From positions 1 through 32,445 of the IMG/VR virus record IMGVR_UViG_3300046092_000054: a DNA stretch of 32,445 bases; one strand, given 5' to 3'. Source of the stretch: a virus. Below are positions 15,871-23,751 of this stretch, one piece after another. Position numbers and translations under genes: made by a program. The notes under the pieces are model-generated. The model had not been told where the DNA came from and did no database searches. It saw only the letters and a list, made by a program, of their open reading frames with translations. The first letter of the stretch is position 1. Every line of letters starts with the position of its first letter.

Positions 15871-16434
15871 ATGAAAATAAATAGAAAACGTGTAGCGTGG
15901 TATCTACAGAATATCAGAGCTAAGAACGAAGAACTAACCGACGAACAGTTAGTAGATAAGCTAGCCACGTGGATGGAAGTTAATCCTGAATGCATTGATA
16001 TGGACGGAGTATCTCATCAAGGTCGTTACTACTATTCTACTGTTGGTTATGGAATCTTTAGTTTATTGGGAGAAAGATATAGAATGGGTAGAGTAGAGAT
16101 ATTCGATAAGCAAAACGAAAGTGGATATCAAATAGCAGAAGGATCTTATTGTATGCCTTTCGTATCAGCTAATCAATTTGAAGACTTCATAGAGTCTATA
16201 GAAACAGATCTACCTATAAGCATAAACATAGGATCTCATGATTGGTGCGAAGCGGCTTGCGCTATAGATTTAGGCTTCGAGAATGCAGAGGCAATGAGAG
16301 ACAAAGCAAATGTTAAAGCGTATCGAGATAAGTTGAACGACGAATACGCTGTAGAACAGGGCTACAAGGATTTTGCAGACTTATTATCTAAAAGTAAATG
16401 GAATAAACCAAAACAAGATGAAGATACAATATAG
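15871..16434 (+). CDS. unknown phage protein, 187 aa
   Basis: Not recognised. The N-terminal 40 residues are helical (KRVAWYLQNIRAKNEELTDE). The middle is beta-rich and contains YYYSTVGYGIFSLLGERY, and a WCEAACAIDLGFENAEAM segment follows. It overlaps the second metallopeptidase gene by 17 bases, so the two are probably translated together. No membrane segment is evident. Confidence 0.62.
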   Translation: MKINRKRVAWYLQNIRAKNEELTDEQLVDKLATWMEVNPECIDMDGVSHQGRYYYSTVGYGIFSLLGERYRMGRVEIFDKQNESGYQIAEGSYCMPFVSANQFEDFIESIETDLPISINIGSHDWCEAACAIDLGFENAEAMRDKANVKAYRDKLNDEYAVEQGYKDFADLLSKSKWNKPKQDEDTI

Positions 16435-17104
16435 CATAAAAGAAATAAAACCAAATGTATTTGCAGTGATAGTACCAGACAGGTATCATAGAGCAATGTT
16501 ATTCATGAGAGTGCAAGAGTACTACGAGTCTCCCAACCCTAAATTCAGAGGCAAGGTGTTCTGTATATGGGACTACATAGAGTGGTACAGCAGAAAGAAT
16601 GGTGATAAGTTTAGTTATGCTTCAGATTGGGTAGGCTTTAACTTTCCTTTAAACGTAGCAGAGAAATGCTACGATAAAATGAATAGCATATTTGTATACT
16701 ACAGCGCATACGATAGTATCATGTTTGAAATACTAAGAGAGATTAGAAAAACTGTTAATGTGAAGTATGGACCTAAAACGAAGGCTTACGTAATTGGAGT
16801 ATCAGATACTGTATCAAGTACGTTTCAACATGAGTTGTGCCACGCGTACTATCACATAGATAACAAGTATAAGAAAGAAGTGGATGCCATTACCGAATTA
16901 ATAGATCCTAAAATATACAAGAGAATGCGTAAGAACTTAACAGATATGGGATACACTGAGCAGGTGTTCTACGACGAAGTTCAAGCATATACATGTATGG
17001 ATTCAGATTACTTTGAGTTCAATAATAAAATACCGGGATCTAAATTAAAGAAACTATCAAAGAAATATAAAGTCGTATATGAAAAATATATCAACCAAAA
17101 ATAA
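16418..17104 (+). CDS. predicted zincin metallopeptidase 2
   Basis: A 228-aa protein with FQHELCHAYYHID (His138, Glu139, His142) as the zinc site and a downstream Glu in YDEVQAY (Glu187) as the probable third ligand, in the order typical of gluzincin-like peptidases. I chose the ATG at 16418; an in-frame ATG at 16373 would lengthen the overlap with the preceding gene. No signal peptide is seen. It shares only the active-site layout with the proteins at 15023 and 17198. Confidence 0.72.
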   Translation: MKIQYSIKEIKPNVFAVIVPDRYHRAMLFMRVQEYYESPNPKFRGKVFCIWDYIEWYSRKNGDKFSYASDWVGFNFPLNVAEKCYDKMNSIFVYYSAYDSIMFEILREIRKTVNVKYGPKTKAYVIGVSDTVSSTFQHELCHAYYHIDNKYKKEVDAITELIDPKIYKRMRKNLTDMGYTEQVFYDEVQAYTCMDSDYFEFNNKIPGSKLKKLSKKYKVVYEKYINQK

Positions 17105-17201
17105 AGATAAAGAGAAGCTTCGTATTAAGAAGTACGAAAAGGCCAAGAAACAAGCCGTAGCAAATTTAACTAAAACAGAAAGAAAAGCATTAGGTTTATG
17201 A
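17079..17201 (+). CDS. very small basic protein, 40 aa
   Basis: A 40-aa frame that begins inside the end of the metallopeptidase gene (26-base overlap) and ends in an ATGA overlap with the next gene. About 14 of 40 residues are Lys or Arg (KDKEKLRIKKYEKAKKQ). The coupling at the 3' end and the otherwise empty gap argue that it is translated. It may bind nucleic acid, or act mainly as a leader for the next gene. Confidence 0.5.
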   Translation: MKNISTKNKDKEKLRIKKYEKAKKQAVANLTKTERKALGL

Positions 17202-17593
17202 GCAATGAAAAAAATTGGGTAACAAGAGCCACAGCACAGAAGATATTGGATTGGTGTTACTTTACCTACGGAAGGTCTAAGATTAACGGCGCATATCCAT
17301 CCCTAGAATTTAGGAAGCCTGATGATTACACAGGCGACGACTACGGATACTACGACGAGATAGATCAAACCATATTTGTCAATAGAGAAATTCACCATGA
17401 TCTAGAAGAGCTTGTTAAAACTATCATACACGAGTATACGCATTACGTTAAACATTCTATGCACGAGTATCAGATCTTGGCCAAGTATTTATCTCACAAT
17501 CAGAATCCATTAGAGAAGGACGCTTTAAAGGTAGAGAAAAGAGATTATAAAAAATGTCTTAGATTTCTTAAAAAAGAATACAACATTGGTTAA
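17198..17593 (+). CDS. predicted zincin metallopeptidase 3
   Basis: A 131-aa protein with IIHEYTHYVKH (His78, Glu79, His82) and a likely third ligand Glu in NPLEKDALKVEKRDY (106 or 113). It is short for a peptidase and resembles the SprT/WSS1-like or ImmA/IrrE-like minimal zincin core in size only. No signal peptide is seen. It starts in an ATGA overlap with the 40-aa gene. The substrate is unknown. Confidence 0.7.
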   Translation: MSNEKNWVTRATAQKILDWCYFTYGRSKINGAYPSLEFRKPDDYTGDDYGYYDEIDQTIFVNREIHHDLEELVKTIIHEYTHYVKHSMHEYQILAKYLSHNQNPLEKDALKVEKRDYKKCLRFLKKEYNIG

Positions 17594-17599
17594 CCACAA

Positions 17600-17607
17600 A
17601 TATTTAT
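17600..17607 (+). promoter_or_regulatory. ATATTTAT motif before 17617
   Basis: A second copy of ATATTTAT, in the 23-base gap nine bases before an ATG. See the copy at 10409. Its role is unknown. Confidence 0.22.
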
Positions 17608-17616
17608 GTTCAGGAT

Positions 17617-17832
17617 ATGTTAATTTACGACCAACTAGACAGAATAGCGGAAGAGACACAGATCCCCACCGAGATACATGAGTACTTACATGTAAATAGT
17701 AGAGAAGTATGGGTTGAGACAATGGTTGGACTAATAGAGAGCGGACAGATTAAACCGGTACCAAAGACGATCAAAGTTTTAGCTGAGAATTGGGAAGATT
17801 TGTTATGTAGGAAGTATTCAAATTTAAACTAA
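17617..17832 (+). CDS. unknown small protein, 71 aa
   Basis: A helical protein with an acidic N-terminus (YDQLDRIAEETQIPTEIHEY) and a tryptophan in the middle (REVWVETMVGLIESG). No family recognised. Four bases separate it from the membrane protein gene that follows. Confidence 0.6.
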   Translation: MLIYDQLDRIAEETQIPTEIHEYLHVNSREVWVETMVGLIESGQIKPVPKTIKVLAENWEDLLCRKYSNLN

Positions 17833-17836
17833 AGTA

Positions 17837-18130
17837 ATGACGATTTTACAGGCAACGGTTGATAGTTCTAGTATTGGTTCAGCTTTTATGCAATACGGTA
17901 TATTGGGTGTATTAGCATTCTTATTAGGTTACTTTGCATGGCAACAGTACTTAAGACTTGTTAAGAAGAACGACCAACTAGAAGAAAAGATAGACAAGCT
18001 ACAAGAGCAGATGTTGAAGATACTCGTAGAAGAGAGAGACCGACTGGATACTTTGATAAGAGATAACACAGCCGCTCTACAAGAACTTCAGAAGACTATA
18101 TACAAATACATGGTTAAAAGCAAGGACTAA
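17837..18130 (+). CDS. small membrane protein with coiled coil (holin- or anchor-like)
   Basis: A 97-aa protein with one membrane segment (about residues 17-36, FMQYGILGVLAFLLGYFAWQ) and a long charged coiled coil to the C-terminus (KKNDQLEEKIDKLQEQMLK, then VEERDRLDTLIRDNTAALQE). The layout matches small BhlA-type holin-like proteins. A role in lysis or as a membrane anchor is possible but there is no endolysin next to it. It overlaps the next gene by one base. Confidence 0.6.
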   Translation: MTILQATVDSSSIGSAFMQYGILGVLAFLLGYFAWQQYLRLVKKNDQLEEKIDKLQEQMLKILVEERDRLDTLIRDNTAALQELQKTIYKYMVKSKD

Positions 18131-18441
18131 TGGAAACCAAAAGATCAGCGCTAACAAAAATGGGAGATACACTAATCAAAGCATTTGAATTGGCAGAATC
18201 TTTTAAGAACAGACAGAAAAATAAAGAGTTGCCTTACGATCAAAAGCTTTTATTATTGAAAGAAGCGCTATCAACAGAATACAAACAGTGTATCGAAGGT
18301 TCTAGAATATCAGGTTTATTTGCGGCTAAGAGACAAGTGGTAGAGAAGCACATACAATTTGTAAAGACAGTACAAAACAAAAAGGTTTTAAACGAAGACG
18401 AAAAACAAATTATAGACACACTCATCTCAAAATACACATAA
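18130..18441 (+). CDS. unknown helical protein, 103 aa
   Basis: Not recognised. It is all-helical and basic at the N-terminus, with FKNRQKNKELPYDQKLLLLK and FAAKRQVVEKHIQFVKTVQN. It begins on the last base of the preceding stop (TAATG), which suggests it works with, or is coupled to, the small membrane protein. Confidence 0.62.
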   Translation: METKRSALTKMGDTLIKAFELAESFKNRQKNKELPYDQKLLLLKEALSTEYKQCIEGSRISGLFAAKRQVVEKHIQFVKTVQNKKVLNEDEKQIIDTLISKYT

Positions 18442-18457
18442 ACTCCATCTAAAGGTT

Positions 18458-18658
18458 ATGAAACAATTGTTTACAAAAAAGTTTGGTAAGAAGATCGCTA
18501 TCAAACCATGCAGCTCAGATCAAATCGGTTGCGACTATCACTTAGATCTATTTGGTAAGGCATGCTCATCGTGCCCATATCAGCCATCTAATAAGACCAA
18601 ATTCTTTACTTTCGGAGCTCCCAAGTCTGCCCCATTGGTCCAAAAACAAAAAGCTTAG
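18458..18658 (+). CDS. small cysteine-containing protein, 66 aa
   Basis: A basic protein with cysteines at four places: PCSSD, IGCDYH, KACSSCPY. The spacing C-x2-C near the middle with an upstream Cys could bind zinc. The tail is basic. It is the last gene before the gap with a terminator-like hairpin and promoter repeat B. Function unknown. Confidence 0.55.
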   Translation: MKQLFTKKFGKKIAIKPCSSDQIGCDYHLDLFGKACSSCPYQPSNKTKFFTFGAPKSAPLVQKQKA

Positions 18659-18690
18659 TATATTATAGTCATTTGGTACAAAGCGTGCCC

Positions 18691-18714
18691 AAAGAGCCCA
18701 AAATAGGCCCTTTT
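18691..18714 (+). terminator. probable intrinsic terminator
   Basis: AAAGAGCC and GGCCCTTT pair over eight positions with one mismatch around a CAAAATA loop, and a T-run follows directly. It lies 33 bases after the stop codon at 18658 and just upstream of promoter repeat B, where a terminator would be expected. Confidence 0.5.
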
Positions 18715-18726
18715 ATGCGTATTGGA

Positions 18727-18842
18727 AACCAATCAGTTACACATGTTAAAAAAGAATATGCATAACGCGTTGGTTCTCTATGAAGAAGTTTTAAGATACT
18801 CGATAAATAGTTTTTTTGTTTCGGTAGATAGCAGTACTTTTA
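18727..18842 (+). promoter_or_regulatory. promoter repeat B, upstream of the 18902 unit
   Basis: In the 243-base gap 18659-18901. It starts with AACCAATCAGTT (18727), then CATAACGCGTTGGTTCTC at 18761, GAAGAAGTTTTAA, a TTTTTTTG run at 18811-18818 and AGATAGCAGTACTTTTACC ending near 18845. The T-run ending in G lies at the -33 position, 16-19 bases before TACTTTTA (18835-18842), which is close to the Bacteroidetes -7 box TAnnTTTG. Transcription would start near 18848, leaving an AT-rich leader of about 50 bases. The repeat is shared with A and C. Confidence 0.65.
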
Positions 18843-18901
18843 CCCTGTTGCTGCCAAATAAGGCATCATATATATAAATTTTTTAATATTAAATAAAAGT
18901 T

Positions 18902-19825
18902 ATGAATACACTACAAACTACGTTGACCGCGTTACAGTCACAATTGGAATCTCAAAAAGAAGCGTCTAAGTATTACTACGACAATGTCTTCACTAAAGAA
19001 ACTGCTACCTTAGAAGCAAGTATCGTTGAATGGTTTTACAAATTTACAGGAGAAACTTACACAATTAAGATCGAAAGTGGCGGAGAAACGTTACAGATCT
19101 ATTCTCTTGGCGAAGAAAAAGCAGATATGTGGAGACACAATGCTATTACGATATACTACTACTCTCGATACAACGAAGAGGCTAAAGCAAAATTGAGTTA
19201 CTATTCTAAAGAAGTAGAGTACAACGATGCTAAAAGTATTGCTTACTTAAAAACTTTAGGTATGGTTGCAGTTTTATTGAATCAAATCAATTTCATGATG
19301 CCTACGTGGAAAGCTGAGTATCAACAGTATGCAGAAAAACGTTACGCTACATTCGAGCAACCCATATCTCACACTGAATTTGCTATACATAAAACAGAAA
19401 AGGAAATAGCCGAACAAGGTATTGCAGAATATAGCAAAACAGGTTTTCAACATACGATATCTTCTCGTACACAGTGCGTAAGACAGTATAACATTCCCTA
19501 TGATCAAGAAGGCTCATACATATTAGAAACAAATCCTCAGTACTTTGATCTACAAACTGGTAGAGGCAAATACGATCACGTACGAGTATATGCATTCGAA
19601 GTTGTAGGTCATGTCAAAAACGGTAAAGTAGAGATGAACGTAAAGACTACTGCTGTAGAAGACGGATCATTCAGTCCTGTAGTTGTTACTAAAGCAAGAT
19701 TCGACGACTTCATTGCAACCGTATACAATTGGGAGAACTTTGATAGAGCTAAATACAATGCCAAGCAAACTGAAAGGTATCTTGATCACATGAGTAAATT
19801 TACTACTGTAATAGAAATGGCCTAA
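18902..19825 (+). CDS. unknown phage protein, 307 aa
   Basis: Not recognised. The first 40 residues are helical, with a heptad-like stretch (LQTTLTALQSQLESQKEASK). The middle is tyrosine-rich (ITIYYYSRYNEEAKAKLSYY), and the C-terminal third includes KYDHVRVYAFEVVGHVKNGK. No membrane segment or signal is seen. It is the first gene after promoter repeat B, with the strong-looking AAATAAAAGTTATG start, so it is probably well expressed. Confidence 0.7.
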   Translation: MNTLQTTLTALQSQLESQKEASKYYYDNVFTKETATLEASIVEWFYKFTGETYTIKIESGGETLQIYSLGEEKADMWRHNAITIYYYSRYNEEAKAKLSYYSKEVEYNDAKSIAYLKTLGMVAVLLNQINFMMPTWKAEYQQYAEKRYATFEQPISHTEFAIHKTEKEIAEQGIAEYSKTGFQHTISSRTQCVRQYNIPYDQEGSYILETNPQYFDLQTGRGKYDHVRVYAFEVVGHVKNGKVEMNVKTTAVEDGSFSPVVVTKARFDDFIATVYNWENFDRAKYNAKQTERYLDHMSKFTTVIEMA

Positions 19826-19855
19826 TTAAATTATAAATAAATAAAAATAAAAGTT

Positions 19856-20320
19856 ATGGGATTAGACATGTATTTGTACAAAAAAACATTCTTATACACA
19901 GGAGAATGGGTACGCGAAGAAGAAAGATGCGACGTAGTAGTTACACAAGGCGGTGAGCCACATCCGTTCATTAATCCAAAAAAGATTAAAGAGATCGTAG
20001 AAGAAGTTGGTTATTGGCGTAAAGCAAATCATATTCATCAGTGGTTCGTAGAAAAGGTACAGAAAGGAAAAGACAATTGTGCAGAGTACAGAGTAGACTA
20101 CGAACAACTGCGAGATCTATTGAATGCTTGCGAAGATGTGTTAGAAGATCATAGTAAAGCAGAGCAGTTATTACCTAGAAGCTCAGGCTTTTTCTTTGGA
20201 AGTACAGACTACGATGACTACTACTTCGAGCAAGTACAGAACACATACGATATCTTAATGAGTATCGTGTCAGCAGGAGATGCAGATACACAAGAGTACA
20301 TATATCAATCAAGTTGGTAA
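19856..20320 (+). CDS. conserved phage/bacterial hypothetical protein (MGLDMYL family)
   Basis: A 154-aa acidic protein that begins MGLDMYLYKK and has the conserved stretches YWRKANHIHQWFVEKVQ (about residues 52-68) and SGFFFGSTDYDDYY (about 110-123). This pattern recurs in phages and bacteria of many groups, but no function is known to me. Its start has AAAATAAAAGTTATG. The tight conservation of the YWRKANxIHxWF motif suggests an enzymatic or ligand site. Confidence 0.75.
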   Translation: MGLDMYLYKKTFLYTGEWVREEERCDVVVTQGGEPHPFINPKKIKEIVEEVGYWRKANHIHQWFVEKVQKGKDNCAEYRVDYEQLRDLLNACEDVLEDHSKAEQLLPRSSGFFFGSTDYDDYYFEQVQNTYDILMSIVSAGDADTQEYIYQSSW

Positions 20321-20339
20321 CATATAAAATAATAAACAC

Positions 20340-20600
20340 ATGAAAACATTCAATGATTTAGAATTCAAAACCCATCCAAGGGGTTCAGGTATTATTAGTC
20401 GTATCAAGTTCGATAACGGATATGGCGCATCGGTAGTTAAAGGACCTTACACGTACGGTGGAGACAAAGGTCTATACGAGTTAGCGGTGACAGATAGCAA
20501 TGACGATCTAACATACACCACACCAGTAACTAGTGACGTAGAAGGTTATCTAACAGAAGAAGACGTAACAAAATTATTAACACAAATCCAAAATTTATAA
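20340..20600 (+). CDS. unknown small protein, 86 aa
   Basis: A beta-rich protein with [19 protein letters not shown] and [18 protein letters not shown], ending in a short helix. It resembles common small phage and bacterial proteins of unknown role. The gene is followed within four bases by the next small gene. Confidence 0.62.
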   Translation: MKTFNDLEFKTHPRGSGIISRIKFDNGYGASVVKGPYTYGGDKGLYELAVTDSNDDLTYTTPVTSDVEGYLTEEDVTKLLTQIQNL

Positions 20601-20603
20601 TCT

Positions 20604-20774
20604 ATGTTTGAAGAAATCGAAATTGGCGACATTTACAACGAGAACGAAGACGAACTAATAGAGACTATCGAAGAACTCGAGAAGGAAGTTAAGTTCTACC
20701 TCGCTCAAGGAAACAAGACAGCAGCTAAATTAATTCAGCAGCAAATTAAGGACATTAAAAAAGTACATTTCTAA
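20604..20774 (+). CDS. very small acidic coiled-coil protein, 56 aa
   Basis: This frame is highly acidic in its first half (DELIETIEELEKEVKFY), helical throughout, and ends in a lysine-rich helix. Its stop codon shares a base with the ATG of the next gene (TAATG), and it follows the previous gene by three bases. The packing supports translation. The function is unknown. Confidence 0.62.
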   Translation: MFEEIEIGDIYNENEDELIETIEELEKEVKFYLAQGNKTAAKLIQQQIKDIKKVHF

Positions 20775-20986
20775 TGAATAAAAAGTATTGTAAAGTATGT
20801 AGTACAGAGATCCACCCAAAACGTGTGACTCTTGGTTACTCTACCACATGTGTTAACCACAGCACAGCAGAGAGATTCACAGGTCACTTAGTAGTTGACG
20901 GCAAAACAGATTATTCAATACAGATAATCAAAGATCCTGAGGTAGGCAGAAAGCTCAAACAATTGGCTCAGGCTTCAATAGGCTAA
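20774..20986 (+). CDS. small zinc-finger-like protein, 70 aa
   Basis: The N-terminus has YCKVCSTEIHPKR and then STTCVNHSTAE, giving a C-x2-C...C-x2-H set that could bind one zinc. The remaining part is basic and ends in a helix (VGRKLKQLAQAS). It may bind nucleic acid or protein. No family recognised. Confidence 0.6.
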   Translation: MNKKYCKVCSTEIHPKRVTLGYSTTCVNHSTAERFTGHLVVDGKTDYSIQIIKDPEVGRKLKQLAQASIG

Positions 20987-20993
20987 TATTTAT
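20986..20993 (+). promoter_or_regulatory. ATATTTAT motif before 21012
   Basis: A third copy of ATATTTAT, overlapping the end of the upstream stop codon and 18 bases before an ATG. See the copy at 10409. Confidence 0.22.
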
Positions 20994-21011
20994 TAACACA
21001 AACAAGAACAC

Positions 21012-21296
21012 ATGAGCTACGTAAACCCACAAGACTATTCAAAACAAATAGCAAGTTTATTATCAGAAGGACTAGACACAATAACTGGTATGACAACAGA
21101 ACCTACGATTGTTACCGTTAAAGAAGCAATCAAGAACCTTACCACAGACGATAGAGAACAGTTAGAACAATACGCTGAGTCTTTAAAAGAGATCAAAATG
21201 GAGATGGATAAGTTAATTGCTAAGGGTAAAAAAGGAAAAGCGGTACAAGAAACTGGCGGAGACATGATGAATTTGACGATGCCAACAGAGGAATAA
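21012..21296 (+). CDS. unknown small helical protein, 94 aa
   Basis: Not recognised. The middle and end are helical and acidic (NLTTDDREQLEQYAESLKE), with a lysine/glycine-rich patch (AKGKKGKAVQ) before a polar tail. The HNH endonuclease gene begins directly on the base after its stop codon, which suggests that the endonuclease gene was inserted here and is translated by re-initiation. Confidence 0.62.
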   Translation: MSYVNPQDYSKQIASLLSEGLDTITGMTTEPTIVTVKEAIKNLTTDDREQLEQYAESLKEIKMEMDKLIAKGKKGKAVQETGGDMMNLTMPTEE

Positions 21297-21950
21297 ATGA
21301 ATTGGCATCTCATATATGATTCTATAATTCATAAAGCTATATCAGAAAATAGAAAGAAAAAACGTGATGTATATTATGAATCTCATCATATTATTCCAAA
21401 ATGCATGGGAGGAACTAATGATACAGAGAATTTAGTATTGTTAACTGCAAAAGAACATTTTATTTGTCATAGAATACTTCATATATTGAATCCTAACAAT
21501 AGAAAATTATTTTTAGCTTTTCAAAATATGTGCTATAGAATAAGCACTAAAGATAAAGATAGATTTAAGCCTAGTGGCAGAGTGTATTCGTATTTAAGAA
21601 TTAAAGCTAGAGAATATGCTGTTAGAGGACCTAATCATTATCTTTACGGAATAGAAAGTCATTTGCATCCAATGTATAATAAAAAACATACAGAAGAAAC
21701 CAGAAATAAAATGAAAATAAATCATGCTGATTTTTCAGGTAAAAACAATCCTCAGTATGGAATGACTGGATCTAAAAGTAAAAATAGTAAAAAAGTATGT
21801 CAATTAAATATCAATGGAGAATTAATAAAAATATGGGATTGTTTTAGAGACGTTGAAAGGCATTTAGGAATTTTACATAATAATATAACTAGAGTATGTA
21901 AAGGAACTAGAAAATCAGCAGGAGGATTTAAGTGGAAATATATAAGTTAA
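21297..21950 (+). CDS. HNH homing endonuclease with NUMOD3 and NUMOD1 modules
   Basis: A 217-aa free-standing homing endonuclease. The HNH core is SHHIIPKCMGGTNDTENLV then LTAKEHFICHRIL (about residues 29-61). NUMOD3-like DNA-binding motifs follow (HPMYNKKHTEETRNKM and NPQYGMTGSKS), and the C-terminus has a NUMOD1-like helix-turn-helix with VERHLGILHNNITRVCKG and GGFKWKY. Such enzymes cut a related genome lacking the gene and are copied in. Its base composition is visibly AT-richer than its neighbours. It abuts the preceding stop codon with no gap. Confidence 0.88.
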   Translation: MNWHLIYDSIIHKAISENRKKKRDVYYESHHIIPKCMGGTNDTENLVLLTAKEHFICHRILHILNPNNRKLFLAFQNMCYRISTKDKDRFKPSGRVYSYLRIKAREYAVRGPNHYLYGIESHLHPMYNKKHTEETRNKMKINHADFSGKNNPQYGMTGSKSKNSKKVCQLNINGELIKIWDCFRDVERHLGILHNNITRVCKGTRKSAGGFKWKYIS

Positions 21951-21964
21951 AATAATAATTAGTT

Positions 21965-22306
21965 ATGCAAAATTTAGTTTTAGGTATTTTATATGGTATT
22001 TTAGGTCAAGTAGGATCATTCATGCAACTACAAGGAGGAATTAGATATAATTTATATCCCAAATATTTGTGGGTGTCCTTGGTTGCAGCGATACCGTTAA
22101 GTTGGTTGTATCTAAAGTCAGTACAACATTTTGTTAAAGCTTTCGATGGTTCTGTCTGGGAAAGTAGACTTCTTGGTTTTGGCCTAGGAATTATCACATT
22201 TACCTTGATGAGTAGCTTATTATTTAAGGAACCCATTACACCGAAAACAATACTATCTATATTATTGGGATTCACCATCGTAGCAATTCAAGTACTTTGG
22301 AGATAG
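21965..22306 (+). CDS. small multi-pass membrane protein, 113 aa
   Basis: Four predicted membrane segments, about residues 3-22, 34-51, 66-84 and 91-110 (for example LVLGILYGILGQVGSFMQ and TILSILLGFTIVAIQVLW). The size and glycine-rich helices recall SMR/DMT-type small transporters, but I do not see the SMR membrane glutamate, so no transport role is claimed. Start context is TAGTTATG. Confidence 0.68.
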   Translation: MQNLVLGILYGILGQVGSFMQLQGGIRYNLYPKYLWVSLVAAIPLSWLYLKSVQHFVKAFDGSVWESRLLGFGLGIITFTLMSSLLFKEPITPKTILSILLGFTIVAIQVLWR

Positions 22307-22343
22307 ATTTTATCAGCATTATTAATTAGATTAAATTTAGGTT

Positions 22344-23129
22344 ATGAACAAGACAATCATTATTTCAGATGTCCATGGTAGAGATCAATGGAAACAGATC
22401 GTAGCGCAAGAGAAGGACGCGGACACTGTCATATTCTTAGGCGACTACTTCGATTCTTTTAATATTTCTGCAGTAGAACAGATGCACAACTTTAAGGAGA
22501 TCGTAGAGTTTAAAGAGACCTCATTCACCAACGCAGGCACCGACGATCAACACAAGACTAGAGTTATCATGTTAATAGGTAACCACGATTATCACTACTT
22601 TCCAGAGATAACTGATAGTTCCACATCAGGTTACCAAACAAGAATGGCTATGGTGATTAAACAATTGATTGGAGAAAATAGAGATCACTTACAAGTTGCA
22701 CATAGAATGGGAGAATTTGTATTCAGCCACGCAGGAATTAGTAGCCAGTGGTTAGACGACACCGTTATAGATTGGACAGAAGAGAACATGGTCGATAAGA
22801 TCAACGAGCTATTTAAGTATACGCCTTTAGCGTTAGACTACAGATCTTATAGAATGCTCAACTCAACAGAAGTTATAGGATCTGGTGGATACGGCAACGA
22901 GTCATATCAAGGACCGATGTGGATAAGACCTAAGGCTTTAATGTCTATTAACAAGGACACACTACGTAAGAAGATTATTCAAGTAGTTGGCCACACATAT
23001 CAGAACGAGATAGACAAGCAAGGTAAGGCAACAGGCGGTAGATACTACTTCGTTGATGTACAAGAGACAAGTCAAGAGTATATGATTATTACCGACGGAC
23101 AAATATCATTCAATAAAATAAAAAAATAA
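22344..23129 (+). CDS. calcineurin-like metallophosphoesterase
   Basis: A 261-aa phosphoesterase with the full metal-site set: SDVHGR (Asp9, His11), FLGDYFD (Asp34), GNHDYHY (Asn80, His81), a distal FSHAG (His129) and QVVGHTYQ near residue 220. The family hydrolyses phosphomono- or diesters with a two-metal centre; phage members include protein and nucleotide phosphatases. No signal peptide is seen. The DYFDSFN loop and length resemble the serine/threonine-phosphatase-like branch. Substrate is unknown. Confidence 0.88.
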   Translation: MNKTIIISDVHGRDQWKQIVAQEKDADTVIFLGDYFDSFNISAVEQMHNFKEIVEFKETSFTNAGTDDQHKTRVIMLIGNHDYHYFPEITDSSTSGYQTRMAMVIKQLIGENRDHLQVAHRMGEFVFSHAGISSQWLDDTVIDWTEENMVDKINELFKYTPLALDYRSYRMLNSTEVIGSGGYGNESYQGPMWIRPKALMSINKDTLRKKIIQVVGHTYQNEIDKQGKATGGRYYFVDVQETSQEYMIITDGQISFNKIKK

Positions 23130-23134
23130 AAGTT

Positions 23135-23416
23135 ATGCCAACAATTAGACAACACGATGTACCTGTAGAAGCAGAAGTTACTGTAGATTTTGACGTAGAA
23201 GTTAACGATTTTTTAGAAGATTGTGACACTTCAGAAATAGACGAAGTCATAGATTGGTTGAAAGATAAAGGACTTCTAAAAAATATAAACACAGATACGC
23301 AAGTATGTGCTGCTGAATCTGAATTTATAGAAGCATTAGATAAAATCTACACGAAGTGGAACGTATTATCTAAAGAAGAAGAGACCATGATTTTAAACTT
23401 AGCAAAAAGGTTTTAA
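23135..23416 (+). CDS. unknown acidic protein, 93 aa
   Basis: A very acidic protein (VDFDVEVNDFLEDCDTSEID). The later part is helical (ALDKIYTKWNVLSKEEETMI). It resembles small phage proteins of unknown role and starts with AAATAAAAGTTATG. It could be a DNA mimic or partner of a basic protein, but that is speculation. Confidence 0.65.
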   Translation: MPTIRQHDVPVEAEVTVDFDVEVNDFLEDCDTSEIDEVIDWLKDKGLLKNINTDTQVCAAESEFIEALDKIYTKWNVLSKEEETMILNLAKRF

Positions 23417-23419
23417 TTT

Positions 23420-23584
23420 ATGGCCTTTGTAATAGACATAGTAGATCAAATAGAGCATCTGTTTTCTAAAGAACCAGACAAACGCAAGAAGACAGAGCAC
23501 AAAGAGTGGAAGGATACCATAAACAAATTAATACAAGATTGTAATAAATTGAGTAAATTTAAAATGTATTTCGTAATCAAATAA
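23420..23584 (+). CDS. very small helical protein, 54 aa
   Basis: The frame fills the space after the preceding gene, starts with TTTATG three bases after its stop, and is helical and charged (KRKKTEHKEWKDTINKLI). No family recognised. Close packing supports it. Confidence 0.5.
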   Translation: MAFVIDIVDQIEHLFSKEPDKRKKTEHKEWKDTINKLIQDCNKLSKFKMYFVIK

Positions 23585-23595
23585 AACATGGAAAA

Positions 23596-23751
23596 ATGAA
23601 GTGTTTAAAAAACAAAAAAACAGGTAACATAATTAGAGTTACCGATGTACAAGCTTATCAAATGGAAGGTAATCAGTGGTCTTATGTACCAAAATCAGAC
23701 TGGAAGAATCAGAGTAACCCTAAAAAAGTAGAAGATGTTAAAGAAGCTTAA
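23596..23751 (+). CDS. very small basic protein, 51 aa
   Basis: Starts MKCLKNKKTGNIIRV and has a YQMEGNQWSYVPKSDWKNQ stretch, a pattern that recurs in small phage proteins (a KCxKN-KTGxIxRV opening and a WxYVPKxxWK core). It ends inside the first bases of the next gene (17-base overlap). The function is unknown. Confidence 0.55.
   Translation: MKCLKNKKTGNIIRVTDVQAYQMEGNQWSYVPKSDWKNQSNPKKVEDVKEA

Noticed and set aside
17837-18441. Holin plus partner lysis cassette.
   Set aside because: No endolysin or spanin gene is adjacent. The single-span/coiled-coil layout alone is not enough.
21965-22306. SMR-type multidrug transporter.
   Set aside because: Only the size and number of membrane segments fit; the membrane glutamate typical of the family was not found.
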